The position numbers were made by a program, and so were the translations under genes. The notes beneath the pieces are model-generated. The model was not told the DNA's origin and did no database searches. It was given only the letters and a program-made list of their open reading frames with translations. Positions 7,923-18,427 of a DNA stretch of 64,000 nt are shown here, piece by piece; position 1 is the stretch's first letter; each line of letters opens with the position of its first letter. This DNA comes from Bacillus andreraoultii (GTDB taxonomy: Bacteria; Bacillota; Bacilli; Bacillales; Caldibacillaceae), in assembly GCF_001244735.1 (NCBI RefSeq), contig NZ_LN868937.1:2590785-2654784 (forward strand), given 5' to 3'.

Positions 7923-9137
7923 TTACTGTTCCGGAAAAATCAATCTACTGTTAAAAAATAATTGTAAAATCAAGCCTTTATACCGTCTAAAAAAACTTCT
8001 TCTTACATTTTCTCGATTTACATTTGGATTGTTAATTAGCAGTGGTATTTTCTTAACTATTAATTTGTCCCCTTCTCTTCTAAAAAATCCAATATTCGTT
8101 AAAAATTGTAGATAGGCTTCAACTGGTTGCCTCCAAAACGATTTTTGAAATCGACCTAATTGTCGTTGCACAATCAACTGTTTTAAGCGGTTACCTAAAA
8201 AAGAATATATATCTTCAAGCGGGATAACAGCCCCTAACCTTTGCTGATATAAAAAATAAAACCATATATAAAATTGCCATTCGATTGGTGAGTTTTTTAT
8301 GATAAACATATCTGGAACAGGTACCCCAACCTCAGGTGGTAAATCTAATAGGTGTAAATGGTGATGATATAAAAATTGTAAAAAGGTATTTTTACGTCCA
8401 TTTGGAATAATGAGTAATCTCTTTACCCATCGTTCTGTCTCTTCAAACCAATAATCGTAAAATGGAAAGGATTGGTCTTTACTTATTAGCAATTTTTCAA
8501 GCCGCTCTTGCAAAGTAAATTCCTGTACCGTTACAAAAGCCCGATTTATCGAATAAGGAACAATGTGGTGATACGTATAAAATTTTTCTTCACGTGGGTC
8601 CATTGCCAATATGAATGAATCACCAGAAGATGTTCTAGTTATAAAATGAGTTAAAAATTCATTTAATTGAACCCTATGTTTAAGTTGTGCAGTGATAAGA
8701 CGGTGATCGACAATCCATAGTGGACGGTAGGAATGATTTATATAATTGGTCGTACGACGATACATTTCCTCTAAAGGAATAATTGAACACTGGAATTCAA
8801 TGACACCTTTCTTACCATTCCATTGAAACAGTAAATCAGGCTGTTGGTTGAGTTCTGACAGGTAACATTCCATTTGCGTTTCAAATCCTTGCCAAGTTAA
8901 CCAATGAAACAATTTCTTTTTACCTAGGAGATGTTGTTGGGATTCTCCTTCAGGCTTAATTGAACATTGACTTTTATGGGCAAAATGAGGAAGCTTCTTC
9001 ATGCCCATTTTTAATAGTAATTCTCCGCTACATGCTGGACAAAAATATTGCTCCTGTTTTTTTAAATGAGTTAGTGTTTCTCGGGAGACATTCATCAAAG
9101 AAACGATTTGACCATCACTTGTTTTTGCAATGAACAA
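7923..9137 (-). CDS. coiA: Competence protein CoiA (YjbF)
   Basis: 404-residue CoiA-like protein needed for processing of incoming DNA or recombination during transformation. The N terminus has a zinc-ribbon-like C-P-A-C pair (YFCPACSGELL) and HFAHKS. It is followed by the nuclease-like core (GVIEFQCSIIPLEEMYRRT and nearby PLWIVDH) typical of the COG4469 family. The start is TTG 9137 with a strong AAAGGAGG site. It lies between mecA and pepF as in B. subtilis. In B. subtilis coiA is a ComK target; comK is in this window at 43980. Confidence 0.92.
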   Translation of the reverse strand: MFIAKTSDGQIVSLMNVSRETLTHLKKQEQYFCPACSGELLLKMGMKKLPHFAHKSQCSIKPEGESQQHLLGKKKLFHWLTWQGFETQMECYLSELNQQPDLLFQWNGKKGVIEFQCSIIPLEEMYRRTTNYINHSYRPLWIVDHRLITAQLKHRVQLNEFLTHFITRTSSGDSFILAMDPREEKFYTYHHIVPYSINRAFVTVQEFTLQERLEKLLISKDQSFPFYDYWFEETERWVKRLLIIPNGRKNTFLQFLYHHHLHLLDLPPEVGVPVPDMFIIKNSPIEWQFYIWFYFLYQQRLGAVIPLEDIYSFLGNRLKQLIVQRQLGRFQKSFWRQPVEAYLQFLTNIGFFRREGDKLIVKKIPLLINNPNVNRENVRRSFFRRYKGLILQLFFNSRLIFPEQ

Positions 9138-9233
9138 CCGTTATCCTCCTTTAGCTTTTTAGCAATTATCCATTGTTTAACACTTTCCGTCAAAGATTCA
9201 ATATTAAATTTTTGAAAGTTAAAAGCATAAAAA

Positions 9234-9260
9234 AACCGATTTTCTCATGGAAAACCGGTT
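9234..9260 (-). terminator. Terminator downstream of mecA
   Basis: Stem AACCGGTTTTC / GAAAATCGGTT (one mismatch, CATGA loop) followed on the minus strand by seven T. It lies between the mecA stop and the coiA start. Confidence 0.85.
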
Positions 9261-9301
9261 AATTTATCAAATATTGGAATCGAAAACATATTTTATTAAA
9301 A

Positions 9302-9967
9302 CTAGAAATATTTATCGATGGTTTCAAAAACATTTTCTGAGATAATTTCTTTCCCGTACTCTTGAAGATAATGAATTGTACGTTGTGACTCCATTCCATG
9401 CTCTAGGAGAACACTTAAATAATCATCAATTTCATCTTCATTAAACAAATCGAATGAAAAATCTATATAGAGATAGTATTGATTATTAAGCGAATAGAGT
9501 TTTGTATGAATCCCTTCCGGAAACGTGCGTTTTGCTAGTGGGATGAGATCATCAAAATGATTAAAATGAGCAATGAATGAAATTGAATCTTCGTCTACAG
9601 GATCCAACTCATCTTCCTCATCATCATAGTGAAAATGATGGTCAAGAAAGTCGCCTACCTGGTCATTAATTGAGAAACCATTAAATTTTCCATCGAACGG
9701 TAATTCCAATTTCCCACCGTCTTTAGAAAGTTGTGCTTTTGTGACAAGTACTTCCAAACCTTTTTCTAAAGCTTGAACTTGAATCCATAATGGCCCATCG
9801 ATAGAAAAGTCTTCTTCTTCGGTCATTTCATCCATAACTTCCCAGAACAACTGCTCACTCTTTTCACGACTGTACCATATTTCTTCACGGTCGAATCCTC
9901 GTTCTTCTACATCAACATAGGAAATAAAGAATTTTACCGTATTCTCATTAATGCGTTCAATATCCAT
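9302..9967 (-). CDS. mecA: Adaptor protein MecA (ClpC adaptor)
   Basis: 221-residue adaptor that delivers ComK and ComS to ClpCP. The N-terminal substrate-binding domain begins MDIERINENTVKFFISY and has FDREEIWYSREKSEQLFW. A short acidic linker (DDEEDELDPVDEDS, around residue 115) leads to the C-terminal ClpC-binding domain with SLNNQYYLYIDFSF. The linker is shorter than in B. subtilis MecA. I start at the second of two tandem ATGs (spacing nine bases from GGGAG). spx lies directly upstream on the same strand. Confidence 0.95.
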   Translation of the reverse strand: MDIERINENTVKFFISYVDVEERGFDREEIWYSREKSEQLFWEVMDEMTEEEDFSIDGPLWIQVQALEKGLEVLVTKAQLSKDGGKLELPFDGKFNGFSINDQVGDFLDHHFHYDDEEDELDPVDEDSISFIAHFNHFDDLIPLAKRTFPEGIHTKLYSLNNQYYLYIDFSFDLFNEDEIDDYLSVLLEHGMESQRTIHYLQEYGKEIISENVFETIDKYF

Positions 9968-10203
9968 CATACAACGCTCCCTTCTTTACAGTTTATTTGA
10001 AGGGCAAAATTCCCTTGGTAAATACCAATATACTGCCATTTCTCGCTTCAAATGAATTAAAACATATTGTATGTCTATTTATTATATTTTATGACAAAAT
10101 GAAAAAGAACGGAAATAAAAAGACCAAATCATTATAAAATAAGTCAACAACCTAGTTCAAGCAAAAACTAACATCAATAAAACTCGTAAAAAGAACAATT
10201 TAG
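9968..10203. other. Spacer between spx and mecA
   Basis: AT-rich, gene-free sequence that must hold the mecA promoter. No repeat, operator or conserved RNA was recognised apart from the spx terminator that follows. Confidence 0.4.
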
Positions 10204-10236
10204 AAAAAAACCTTCACGCACTTTAAGCATGAAGGT
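10204..10236 (-). terminator. Terminator of spx
   Basis: ACCTTCA / TGAAGGT stem with a 13-base loop, followed on the minus strand by a run of seven T. It lies about 50 bases after the spx stop. Confidence 0.85.
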
Positions 10237-10287
10237 GACTGTTAAACTATATTATATAGATAATTTTATATACAGTAAAGGAGGAAG

Positions 10288-10683
10288 TTAGTTAACAAGT
10301 TTTTGTGCTTCCCTTAGTTGATATGTCCGAACTTTTCTTGGTAGGAAACGACGAATTTCATCTTCATTATAACCAACTTGTAAACGTTTCTCGTCAATAA
10401 TAATTGGCCGGCGTAATAATCCAGGGTTATTTTTAATTAATTGAAATAGTTCTTGCAACGGTAAAGATTCTAAGTTAACTTCCAATTTTTGAAATGTTTT
10501 CGAACGCGTTGAAATAATTTCGTCTGTTCCATCTTCCGTCATTCGAAAGATTTCTTTAATTTCTTCAATTGTTAACGGTTCTGAAAAAATATTTCTTTCT
10601 TTAAATGGAATTTGATGTTCTTCTAGCCATGCCCTTGCTTTCCGACAAGAAGTACAACTTGGTGCTGTGTATAATGTAACCAT
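10288..10683 (-). CDS. spxA: Spx, redox-sensing transcription regulator
   Basis: 131-residue ArsC-fold regulator that binds the RNA polymerase alpha C-terminal domain and switches on the disulfide-stress regulon. The redox switch C10-T-S-C13 is intact ([15 protein letters not shown]). Other Spx hallmarks are the [11 protein letters not shown] segment, [23 protein letters not shown] and the C terminus ending in ...LVN, the region recognised for SpxH/ClpXP turnover. Its adaptor gene spxH is 5.3 kb away. The B. subtilis order spx-mecA-coiA-pepF is conserved. Confidence 0.97.
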   Translation of the reverse strand: MVTLYTAPSCTSCRKARAWLEEHQIPFKERNIFSEPLTIEEIKEIFRMTEDGTDEIISTRSKTFQKLEVNLESLPLQELFQLIKNNPGLLRRPIIIDEKRLQVGYNEDEIRRFLPRKVRTYQLREAQKLVN

Positions 10684-11021
10684 CTTTTATCTTACGCCCC
10701 TTTTTATTTAATTTGTATAAAAAGATATTTAACATCGCTAATTTAAAATTAATTTAATATAGTAATCTCTTTTTCTTAATTATACATGATTTATATAGAA
10801 AATGGTATATATTTTAAAATAATTTATCATTTTTCCAGAAATACTTTTATCGTTACAAATATAATAAATACCATATTTATTAATTATATAAGCGTTTTCA
10901 ATCTTTATTTGCGATTTCAAGAGGAAATATTACACTTTCCTTTTTATGTATTTTCATTTACTAAACTTTATTGAAAATAAAGCCCTTTCAAGATATATCC
11001 CAATAATTTAGTCGGATTTTG
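10684..11021. other. Long AT-rich divergent region between spx and trpS
   Basis: Extremely AT-rich, with no supportable gene; the 62-codon frame at 10786 lacks a ribosome-binding site. It must contain the spx promoters on the minus strand. I could not recognise PerR or YodB type operators. Confidence 0.4.
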
Positions 11022-11050
11022 TTGATTTTCATTTATTTATTGCATATAAT
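11022..11050 (+). promoter_or_regulatory. Predicted sigma-A promoter of trpS
   Basis: TTGATT and a perfect TATAAT separated by 17 bases, just upstream of the T-box leader. Confidence 0.7.
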
Positions 11051-11056
11051 AATTTT

Positions 11057-11320
11057 ATAAATTTTTATAATAACTAAAGCAATGAGAAAGAATAGTACAT
11101 CCTTCTTTGTATAAAAGAGAGTTTGTGGTTGGTGAAAACAAACTACAAGTGGGATGGAATGGGCTTTCGAGTCAAATCCGAAAATGTTTTTTAAAACGAT
11201 GAGTAGGCATTTGCGTGCACCTGGCGTTAACAGGATAAGTGACCTTTTCGGTAACTAGGGTGGTACCGCGGATTTAAAACCATTCGTCCCTATTTTGGGC
11301 GAATGGTTTTTTTGTTTTTT
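11057..11320 (+). ncRNA. T-box leader (tRNA-Trp sensing) of trpS
   Basis: Leader RNA with the invariant T-box AGGGTGGTACCGCG at 11257-11270. A terminator follows directly (AACCATTCGTCCC / GGGCGAATGGTT plus T-run, ending about 11320). The Stem I AG-rich start (AATGAGAAAGAATAGTAC, about 11081) is also typical. A TGG triplet compatible with a Trp specifier lies in GTGGGATGGAATGGG. Uncharged tRNA-Trp would pair with the T-box, prevent terminator folding and allow trpS expression. Confidence 0.95.
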
Positions 11321-11354
11321 AGTAAAATAAAGTTCATTTCAGCAATCATGTTAG

Positions 11355-12368
<1,014 letters not shown>

Positions 12369-12372
12369 TTAT

Positions 12373-12472
12373 AAAGAAAACTCAAGGGCTCTTAGCTTTG
12401 TGATACGAATCCATAATTATTGCTTAGCGTTAAGAAAGTAGAAATCAAAAACCGATACTTTCCTAGTACCCA
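12373..12472 (+). repeat. Family A interspersed repeat, copy 3 (diverged, short)
   Basis: Starts AAAGAAAACTCAAGGG immediately after the trpS stop and ends with a diverged closing hairpin (GAAAGTAGAAATC... GATACTTTCCTAGTACC). The central part is shortened and altered. Six bases later family B copy 2 begins. Confidence 0.7.
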
Positions 12473-12478
12473 AGGTAA

Positions 12479-12600
12479 GGGGCTGTCCGAAAATGGATAA
12501 TCCTAAAACAATGTGATAATCAAGGAAGCTGATATATCAAGGTTTTGAAACATGAAAAGGGGCATCCAGAAATCAAAAATATGACTTTCTGGATGCCCCC
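12479..12600 (+). repeat. Family B MITE-like element, copy 2
   Basis: 122-bp copy, same orientation as copy 1. Left end GGGGCTGTCCGAAAAT; core GTGATAATCAAGG, TTGATATATCAAGG-like segment and ACATGAAAAGGGG; right end a hairpin (GGGGCATCCAGAAA / TTTCTGGATGCCCC). On the minus strand that hairpin plus TTTTC terminates the small gene at 12607. Confidence 0.85.
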
Positions 12601-12606
12601 TGTTAC

Positions 12607-12768
12607 TTATTGACGCTTTTTCGTTTTTTTATTATTTAACCGTTCACTAGCAGTAAGTGGTTCGTTAGCAAGTTCATGGTCAAATTCATGGGGTTGTTCA
12701 TCTTTAACTGCCTGCTTATCACTAAAATATTTACGGAGTTGATCTTTAATCTTTTGATTTTCTGACAT
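12607..12768 (-). CDS. Small hydrophilic protein, function unknown
   Basis: 53 residues, highly charged (MSENQKIKDQLRKYFSDK at the start and KKTKKRQ at the end), with no membrane segment or recognised domain. The ATG at 12768 follows GGAGGTGG by five to six bases, a good site, so the gene is likely real. It follows putP by 68 bases on the same strand and could be cotranscribed. Terminated by the hairpin of family B copy 2. Confidence 0.6.
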   Translation of the reverse strand: MSENQKIKDQLRKYFSDKQAVKDEQPHEFDHELANEPLTASERLNNKKTKKRQ

Positions 12769-12836
12769 AGTTTCCACCTCCATGTATATGTTTTGCATTT
12801 TTACACGGAGTATGCCTATTAAAGAAAAATACGTTA

Positions 12837-14318
12837 TCACTCATCTTTTTCTAATAGTGAAAGTGTTTCATCAAATTCTCTTTCAATTTTCGCATTTGGT
12901 TTATACGTAATGAGGCTAACGATAACCGTTACAATGAAACAAAAGATGAATCCAGGAACAATTTCATACATAATTTTTCCGAGTTTCGAATACCCCCAAA
13001 CGAATACGGTCACTGAACCAGTAATCATTCCTGCTAAAGCTCCTACTGCAGTAATTTTTCTCCAGTATAAAGTAAGAAGAATAATCGGTCCAAATGAAGC
13101 ACCAAAACCTGCCCATGCAAAAGAAACTAATTTTAAAATTGAGTTTGTTTGCTCCCATGCAAGTATAAAAGCGATCATCGATACAATAAGAACAGCCATC
13201 CGTCCAAGGAAAACATATTTTGCATCTGTTGCATTCGTTTTAAAAATTGCCTTATAAATATCTTCAACAAGCGCAGAAGATGTGACGATTAATTGGGACG
13301 AAATTGTACTCATAATTGCAGCTAAAACAGCAGCTAGCATGATACCTGCAATAAACGGGTGAAAAATAATTTGACCGAGTGCAATAAATACTGCTTCAGG
13401 ATCTGATAGTTTTACACCTGTATTTTGATGGTAATAAGCAATTCCTACTAACGCGGTAAGAATTGCACCTATCATACTGAGTGCCATCCAACCAATTCCA
13501 ATTCTTCTCGCCCGTTTTGTTTCATTTACAGATTTAATTGCCATAAAACGGACGATAATATGTGGCTGTCCAAAATATCCTAATCCCCATGCTAAAGCAG
13601 AGATAATTCCAAGTGCGGTTGTCCCTGAAACAAAACTTAAAAGATTTGGATTAATTGATGTTATTTCTGTAAACGTTTCCATAATTCCACCCGTTACAAA
13701 CACTCCAATGGCAGGAACAAGTATTAACGCAAAAAACATGATTAGTCCTTGAATAGCATCTGTGTAACTTACCCCTAAAAACCCACCGAATAGTGTATAG
13801 ATAACAACAACAGCACCGACAATAAAAAGTCCTGTATGATAACCGAGTCCAAATGATTCTTCAAAGAAAACTCCACCCGCAACTAATCCTGAAGATACGT
13901 AAAAAGTAAAGAATAAAAAGATAATGATACCTGAGACGATACGCAACACTTTTCCATTTTCTTTTAACCGATTATCTAAGTAGCTAGGAATCGTAATCGA
14001 ATCGTTGGATACTTGAGTATATGTTCGTAGCCTTGGAGCGACAAAAACCCAATTGAGATAAGCACCAATCGTTAAACCGATAGCAATCCAAGCTTCAGCA
14101 AGACCTGATAAATAAATTGCACCTGGAAGGCCCATTAATAACCAACCTGACATATCCGCTGCTCCAGCACTCAAAGCTGTAACAGCTGGACCGAGATTTC
14201 GTCCGCCAAGCATATAATCATTTAAACTTTTTGTTCGACTGAAAGCATAAAAACCGATTAAAATCATCGCAAGCATATAAATGACAATGGCAATAATCTG
14301 AAACATAAAATCATTCAT
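12837..14318 (-). CDS. putP: Sodium/proline symporter PutP
   Basis: 493-residue sodium:solute symporter of the SSS family with about 13 membrane segments. The N-terminal motif GRNLGPAVTALSAGAADMSGW and GWIAIGLTIGAYLNW-type helices are characteristic of PutP/OpuE (fragments seen: LGPAVTALSAGAADMSGWLL). It imports proline for nutrition or osmoprotection. I start at ATG 14318 because GAGGGGGAG is seven bases upstream; the frame extends to 14336 without support. It acts at the cytoplasmic membrane. PutP and OpuE cannot be told apart here. Confidence 0.9.
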   Translation of the reverse strand: MNDFMFQIIAIVIYMLAMILIGFYAFSRTKSLNDYMLGGRNLGPAVTALSAGAADMSGWLLMGLPGAIYLSGLAEAWIAIGLTIGAYLNWVFVAPRLRTYTQVSNDSITIPSYLDNRLKENGKVLRIVSGIIIFLFFTFYVSSGLVAGGVFFEESFGLGYHTGLFIVGAVVVIYTLFGGFLGVSYTDAIQGLIMFFALILVPAIGVFVTGGIMETFTEITSINPNLLSFVSGTTALGIISALAWGLGYFGQPHIIVRFMAIKSVNETKRARRIGIGWMALSMIGAILTALVGIAYYHQNTGVKLSDPEAVFIALGQIIFHPFIAGIMLAAVLAAIMSTISSQLIVTSSALVEDIYKAIFKTNATDAKYVFLGRMAVLIVSMIAFILAWEQTNSILKLVSFAWAGFGASFGPIILLTLYWRKITAVGALAGMITGSVTVFVWGYSKLGKIMYEIVPGFIFCFIVTVIVSLITYKPNAKIEREFDETLSLLEKDE

Positions 14319-14625
14319 GCAGATTCTCCCCCTCATTTTTACTTGTTCTATTTCATTTTATCCTACAAAATATGAAAATAGTATTCATAAGTTAAAAAAT
14401 TTTGTTAAACGAAAGGAGATAGCTATTAGATTATCAATTTTAGTTTTTCATATTTATTAAGTGGATTCCCTGAAAATTCCAGAGAGTTGTTCCTTTTTAG
14501 AGACAAAAAAATTTTCCTATATTCAACGTTACCACGAATACCTTTACCTTCTACTAATAACTCCTCCTGTCAAGTCTATTGTAGCGTTCACTACAAAGTT
14601 ATCATCCATTCTCCGAGCGCACAAT
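14319..14625. other. Gene-free region upstream of putP
   Basis: AT-rich sequence with no ribosome-binding site linked to an open frame. It probably holds the putP promoter. Small frames here (14461-14700 +, 14544-14747 -) run into repeat A and are not genes. Confidence 0.4.
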
Positions 14626-14732
14626 AAAGAAAACTCGGCGATTTCTGAGCCTTTAAGCGAAAGCAGAGCCGTAGTTGCGCTTATGCGTATAGGAAAGTAG
14701 AAATTGGAAAATTTATACTTTCCTAATAGCCC
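14626..14732 (+). repeat. Family A interspersed repeat, copy 4 (short form)
   Basis: Begins AAAGAAAACTCGGCG, has the short-form junction GAGCCGTAGTTGCGCTTA shared with copy 7, and ends GGAAAGTAGAAATTGG... TACTTTCCTAATAGCCC. It abuts the yjbA terminator. Confidence 0.85.
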
Positions 14733-14734
14733 AA

Positions 14735-14770
14735 AAAGACAGTTCATTGGTTACCCCAATAAACTGTCTT
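14735..14770 (-). terminator. Terminator downstream of yjbA
   Basis: Hairpin AAGACAGTTTATTGG / CCAATGAACTGTCTT (read on the minus strand, one mismatch) followed by TTTTTGGG. It faces the yjbA stop at 14853. Confidence 0.8.
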
Positions 14771-14852
14771 GGTTTACTATTTTAGCTATTTGATTTTAAT
14801 CCCCTTTTTATTTCCCCTTAATCTACATATATTTCTATATCACGTTCATTAG

Positions 14853-15596
14853 TTAATTGACTTTTGAGCCCTTTTCCATTTCCCATAATTTTTCGAAATA
14901 GGGTTCTCCTTTTACTAACGCTTCACATAGTTTTTCATGTTTTTCCGTCCAACCATGCTTAACTTCATCATATAATTGCTGCCATATTTCTTCAAATGGC
15001 TTCGTTCGAATCATGGAATATTGTTCTGGAGCCCATTCTGTATACCAATATCGAACTTGTCCTGTATTTTTCGAAGCATAGAGGTGGTCAAGAGCCATAA
15101 AGAGTAGTTGCTTTAATTGGCGTTCCTTGCGCGTTAGTCCCATCATTATTGTAGGTTCTGGTGAAAGGATATGATGCTCTTTTTTCTCTTGACTCTTTAG
15201 CATGTAACTAAGTGTCTCCTCGCCAGCAATCATATCATAGACAAGTTGTTCTTGACGTGGAATAATTCGACTTTTACGCATTGGAATTTGATAGCCAATT
15301 GTATCTACTGCTAAAATTCCAATCCCATCTGTTACAATGAAACAATAATCCATTTGAATTCGTTCGTGATTTTTTCTTAAGTATGCTTTTTGATAGACAT
15401 CATTTAATAAGCTTTCAGGTAAATCGGATAAACCATTTTCAATATAATTGTATAATTCCTTTGATACTTTGAGTACAGGTACTTGATCTAATAATTCAAT
15501 GGTGTCTTCTTTCCGCCATTCATGAAAATGGCACACATTATAACCGTTCTCTTCCCCTTCAAACCAGTTTACCCAAACATCATGTAAATACATCAT
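14853..15596 (-). CDS. yjbA: YjbA family protein (DUF3603), function unknown
   Basis: 247-residue soluble protein beginning [20 protein letters not shown], nearly identical to the start of B. subtilis YjbA. Other conserved stretches are [29 protein letters not shown] and [15 protein letters not shown]. No catalytic motif is evident and no function is known to me. In B. subtilis yjbA is next to trpS; here putP and a small gene lie between. It is followed by its own terminator. Confidence 0.9.
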   Translation of the reverse strand: MMYLHDVWVNWFEGEENGYNVCHFHEWRKEDTIELLDQVPVLKVSKELYNYIENGLSDLPESLLNDVYQKAYLRKNHERIQMDYCFIVTDGIGILAVDTIGYQIPMRKSRIIPRQEQLVYDMIAGEETLSYMLKSQEKKEHHILSPEPTIMMGLTRKERQLKQLLFMALDHLYASKNTGQVRYWYTEWAPEQYSMIRTKPFEEIWQQLYDEVKHGWTEKHEKLCEALVKGEPYFEKLWEMEKGSKVN

Positions 15597-15742
15597 TTCT
15601 AACCCCTCGCTTAAATCCTGTTTGAGTACAGTATTGTCCGAACAGAGTTAAATTATTCCTAAAAACACAAGATTTACTTATTCGATTGTTTAGAAAAATA
15701 TTAAGAATGATAAAGAGGTTGTGCTGAAATGAAGGGTACGTA

Positions 15743-15949
15743 GAAAGGGGCATCCGGATAAAGAGAACTGAGGGTCGCTTGAGCTTTCAGACAATCAAAG
15801 AGACTAGCGTTCCCCGAAAAAGCTTTTTTTCGACTGTGATGCAACGCTTGAAGCCTTCCTTGTGCACTTATGCGCACAAGGAAAGTAGAAATTTGAAAAT
15901 TTATACTTTCCTATTAGCTTAAAAATTCAACTTACTAAGACGCCCCCAT
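15743..15949. other. Family B-like hairpin arms flanking repeat A copy 5
   Basis: GAAAGGGGCATCCGG lies just left of A copy 5 and GACGCCCCCAT lies about 20 bases to its right. Together they resemble the two arms of the family B hairpin (AAAAGGGGCATCCAG... TGCCCCC), as if A had inserted into the loop. Confidence 0.45.
15760..15919 (+). repeat. Family A interspersed repeat, copy 5 (full length)
   Basis: AAGAGAACTGAGGG start, AGAGACTAGCGTTCC, CGAAAAAGCTTTTTTTCG, GCCTTCCTTGTGCAC, then the paired stems TGTGC... GCACA and GGAAAGTAGAAATTTG... TACTTTCCTATTAGC. It lies 60 bases downstream of the fabF stop. Confidence 0.9.
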
Positions 15950-15978
15950 TTACACTTCTTGAATAGCAATCTTCTATT

Positions 15979-17217
15979 TTATTCGTACTTTTTAAATACT
16001 AATGTCGCATTATGACCACCAAAACCTAATGAATTGCTCATCGCATAATTCGTTTCTTGTTTTCTTGCTTCATTCGCAACGTAATCTAAGTCACAGTTTG
16101 GATCAGGATTTTGTAAATTCATTGTCGGTGGTAAAATTCCTTCTTTTAATGACAAAACGGTAAAAATCGCTTCAATTGCACCAGCAGCGCCAAGTAGATG
16201 GCCTGTCATTGATTTTGTTGAACTTACAGCTAGTTTATAAGCATGTTCACCAAATACGGTTTTGATGGCTGCTGTTTCAAATTTATCGTTATACTCTGTA
16301 CTTGTTCCGTGTGCGTTAATATAGCCAATTTCTTCTGGTGAGATACCAGCATTATCAATTGCCATTTTCATTGCCCTCGCTCCACCTTCTCCTTCAGGTG
16401 CTGGAGCTGTAATATGATAAGCATCACCTGTTGCCCCATAGCCTACAACTTCCGCATAAATCTTTGCTCCACGATTTAATGCATGATTTAATTCTTCTAA
16501 TATAACAATTCCTGCACCTTCACCAATAACGAAACCGTCACGATCTTTATCAAATGGACGACTGGCCGTTTGGGGATCAGGATTCGTGGAAAGAGCTGTA
16601 TTTGCACAAAATCCAGCAACAGACATTCTTGTAATCGGTGCTTCTGAACCCCCTGAAATCATTACATCTGCATCACCGCGCTCAATTACTTTGTAAGCAT
16701 CCCCAATCGAATTTGTCCCAGTTGCACAAGCTGTCACAGTACAAGAATTAAATCCTTTCGCACCGAGAAAAATTGATACTTGGCCCGTTGCCATGTCCGG
16801 GATCATCATTGGAACGAAAAATGGACTTACACGTCGATAGCCACGGTTTAAAAACGTTTCAAACTGATTTTCAAAAGTTTCCATCCCCCCAATTCCTGAA
16901 CCAATCCAAACACCGACTCGATGGGCATTTTCATCATCAATAGTTAAGTTGGAATCTTTAACAGCCATAAGTGATGCAGCAACAGCATAATGTGTAAAAC
17001 GGTCCATCTTACGTACATCTCTTCGATGAATAAAATCTTCAGGATTAAAATCTTTTACTTCCGCTGCAACTTTCGCTGGATATTCCTCTGCATTAACTCG
17101 AGTCATTGGACCAATTCCTGATTTTCCTTGAATAATATTGTTCCATGATGTATGGGCATCGTTGCCTACGGGTGTAACTGCACCAATTCCAGTAATCACT
17201 ACCCTGCGTCGTTCCAT
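15979..17217 (-). CDS. fabF: Beta-ketoacyl-ACP synthase II (FabF)
   Basis: 412-residue condensing enzyme that elongates acyl-ACP with malonyl-ACP in type II fatty-acid synthesis. The Cys-His-His triad is visible: C164 in [11 protein letters not shown], His in [13 protein letters not shown] and His in [15 protein letters not shown] 17217 has an AAAGGAGATG ribosome-binding site. It follows fabH by 157 bases on the same strand and is probably cotranscribed under the FapR-like box upstream of fabH. Confidence 0.97.
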   Translation of the reverse strand: MERRRVVITGIGAVTPVGNDAHTSWNNIIQGKSGIGPMTRVNAEEYPAKVAAEVKDFNPEDFIHRRDVRKMDRFTHYAVAASLMAVKDSNLTIDDENAHRVGVWIGSGIGGMETFENQFETFLNRGYRRVSPFFVPMMIPDMATGQVSIFLGAKGFNSCTVTACATGTNSIGDAYKVIERGDADVMISGGSEAPITRMSVAGFCANTALSTNPDPQTASRPFDKDRDGFVIGEGAGIVILEELNHALNRGAKIYAEVVGYGATGDAYHITAPAPEGEGGARAMKMAIDNAGISPEEIGYINAHGTSTEYNDKFETAAIKTVFGEHAYKLAVSSTKSMTGHLLGAAGAIEAIFTVLSLKEGILPPTMNLQNPDPNCDLDYVANEARKQETNYAMSNSLGFGGHNATLVFKKYE

Positions 17218-17374
17218 TATTTATACATCTCCTTTAAATACAATTTCTTATCCTAATTTCATTTTTATTCGAGAACTTTTACTGTCTTTTAGTTGCAATA
17301 GGTTATTGAGAACGAGAATCTTTTAACCATGTAAGATGCTGAAAAAATCTTTCTAAACCAGTACAATGAGTAGA

Positions 17375-18307
17375 CTATTTTCCCCAGCGCATTAAAATTG
17401 CACCCCAAGTAAGACCGCCACCAAATCCAACCATAACAATTAAATCATCTTCTTTAATTCTTCCTGCTTCCAAATCTTCAACCATCGAAATCGGAATAGA
17501 TGCGGCAGATGTGTTGCCATACTTACCTACAGTATTTGACATTTTCTCGACTGGAAGGTCTAAGCGTTGTCTTGCTGCTTCCATAATACGAATATTTGCT
17601 TGATGTGGTATTAAGAAGTCTATTTCTTCTTTTGTAAAACCTGCTTTCTCAATCACTCGAACGGCAGATTCTCCCATTTGTCTTACAGCAAATTTAAAGA
17701 CTTCACGACCATTCATAGATATATATTTTTCTTGGTATAAATGCTTTCCACCTGATCCATCTGCACCTAGCTCAAAGGATAAAATTCCTCTTCCAGGGGA
17801 CACTTGGCCCATCACAACAGCTCCTGCACCATCACCAAATAACACCGCTGTTGATCGATCATCCCAGTCGGTAATTTTTGATAGTTTTTCAGCTCCTATT
17901 ACAAGTATATATTTATAAACACCATTTTCAATAAATTGTTTTGCTGTCACCATCCCGTACATAAACCCCGAACAAGCAGCACTAATATCCATTGCTGCCG
18001 CTTTTTTCGCACCGATTTTTTCTTGTATCATACATGAAATGGATGGAAACGACTGATCGGGTGTGACGGTTGCCGTTAAAATTAAATCTATTTCTTCAGG
18101 TTGAATATTTGCATCTTCTATTGCTTGTTTTGCTGCGAGTAACGCCATATGAGAAGTATTCATATCAGCTGCTGCAATCCGTCGTTCTCTTATACCTGTT
18201 CGCGTACGAATCCATTCATCTGATGTATCTAAAGTCTTTTCCAACTCTTGGTTTGTAACAACCTTTTCTGGAACATAACGCCCAATACCAATAACACCTA
18301 CATCCAT
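17375..18307 (-). CDS. fabH: Beta-ketoacyl-ACP synthase III (FabH)
   Basis: 310-residue initiating condensing enzyme that joins acyl-CoA primers (usually branched in Bacillus) to malonyl-ACP. The triad is Cys112 (ISAACSGF), His in [10 protein letters not shown] and Asn in [11 protein letters not shown]; the glycine-rich tail is [17 protein letters not shown] start at ATG 18307 (AGGAGG seven bases upstream) giving MDVGVIGIG, the usual FabHA start. It is the first gene of fabH-fabF. B. subtilis med-comZ, normally upstream, are absent here. Confidence 0.96.
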   Translation of the reverse strand: MDVGVIGIGRYVPEKVVTNQELEKTLDTSDEWIRTRTGIRERRIAAADMNTSHMALLAAKQAIEDANIQPEEIDLILTATVTPDQSFPSISCMIQEKIGAKKAAAMDISAACSGFMYGMVTAKQFIENGVYKYILVIGAEKLSKITDWDDRSTAVLFGDGAGAVVMGQVSPGRGILSFELGADGSGGKHLYQEKYISMNGREVFKFAVRQMGESAVRVIEKAGFTKEEIDFLIPHQANIRIMEAARQRLDLPVEKMSNTVGKYGNTSAASIPISMVEDLEAGRIKEDDLIVMVGFGGGLTWGAILMRWGK

Positions 18308-18334
18308 ATATATGCCTCCTACTTTTACAATTAA

Positions 18335-18362
18335 CACTAATTATTATGACTTGGTACTAATT
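18335..18362 (-). promoter_or_regulatory. FapR-like operator upstream of fabH
   Basis: Minus strand AATTAGTACCAAGTCATAAT then AATTAGTG. The left half ATTAGTACC matches the conserved half-site of Bacillus FapR operators; the right half is imperfect. It lies 28-55 bases before fabH, where B. subtilis FapR (malonyl-CoA sensor) binds. Confidence 0.55.
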
Positions 18363-18427
18363 TTACCGTAAAAAAAAGGAATATTCAATGGGATTTTTAG
18401 TCGATTGAATATCCTTATTACAAAAAC

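Noticed and set aside
12769-12840. N-terminal extension of the small gene at 12607 to base 12840
   Set aside because: It overlaps the putP stop and lacks a ribosome-binding site; GGAGGTGG supports the start at 12768.
14461-14747. Open frames on both strands (14461-14700 +, 14544-14747 -)
   Set aside because: They run through repeat A copy 4 and have no ribosome-binding site; the translations match nothing.
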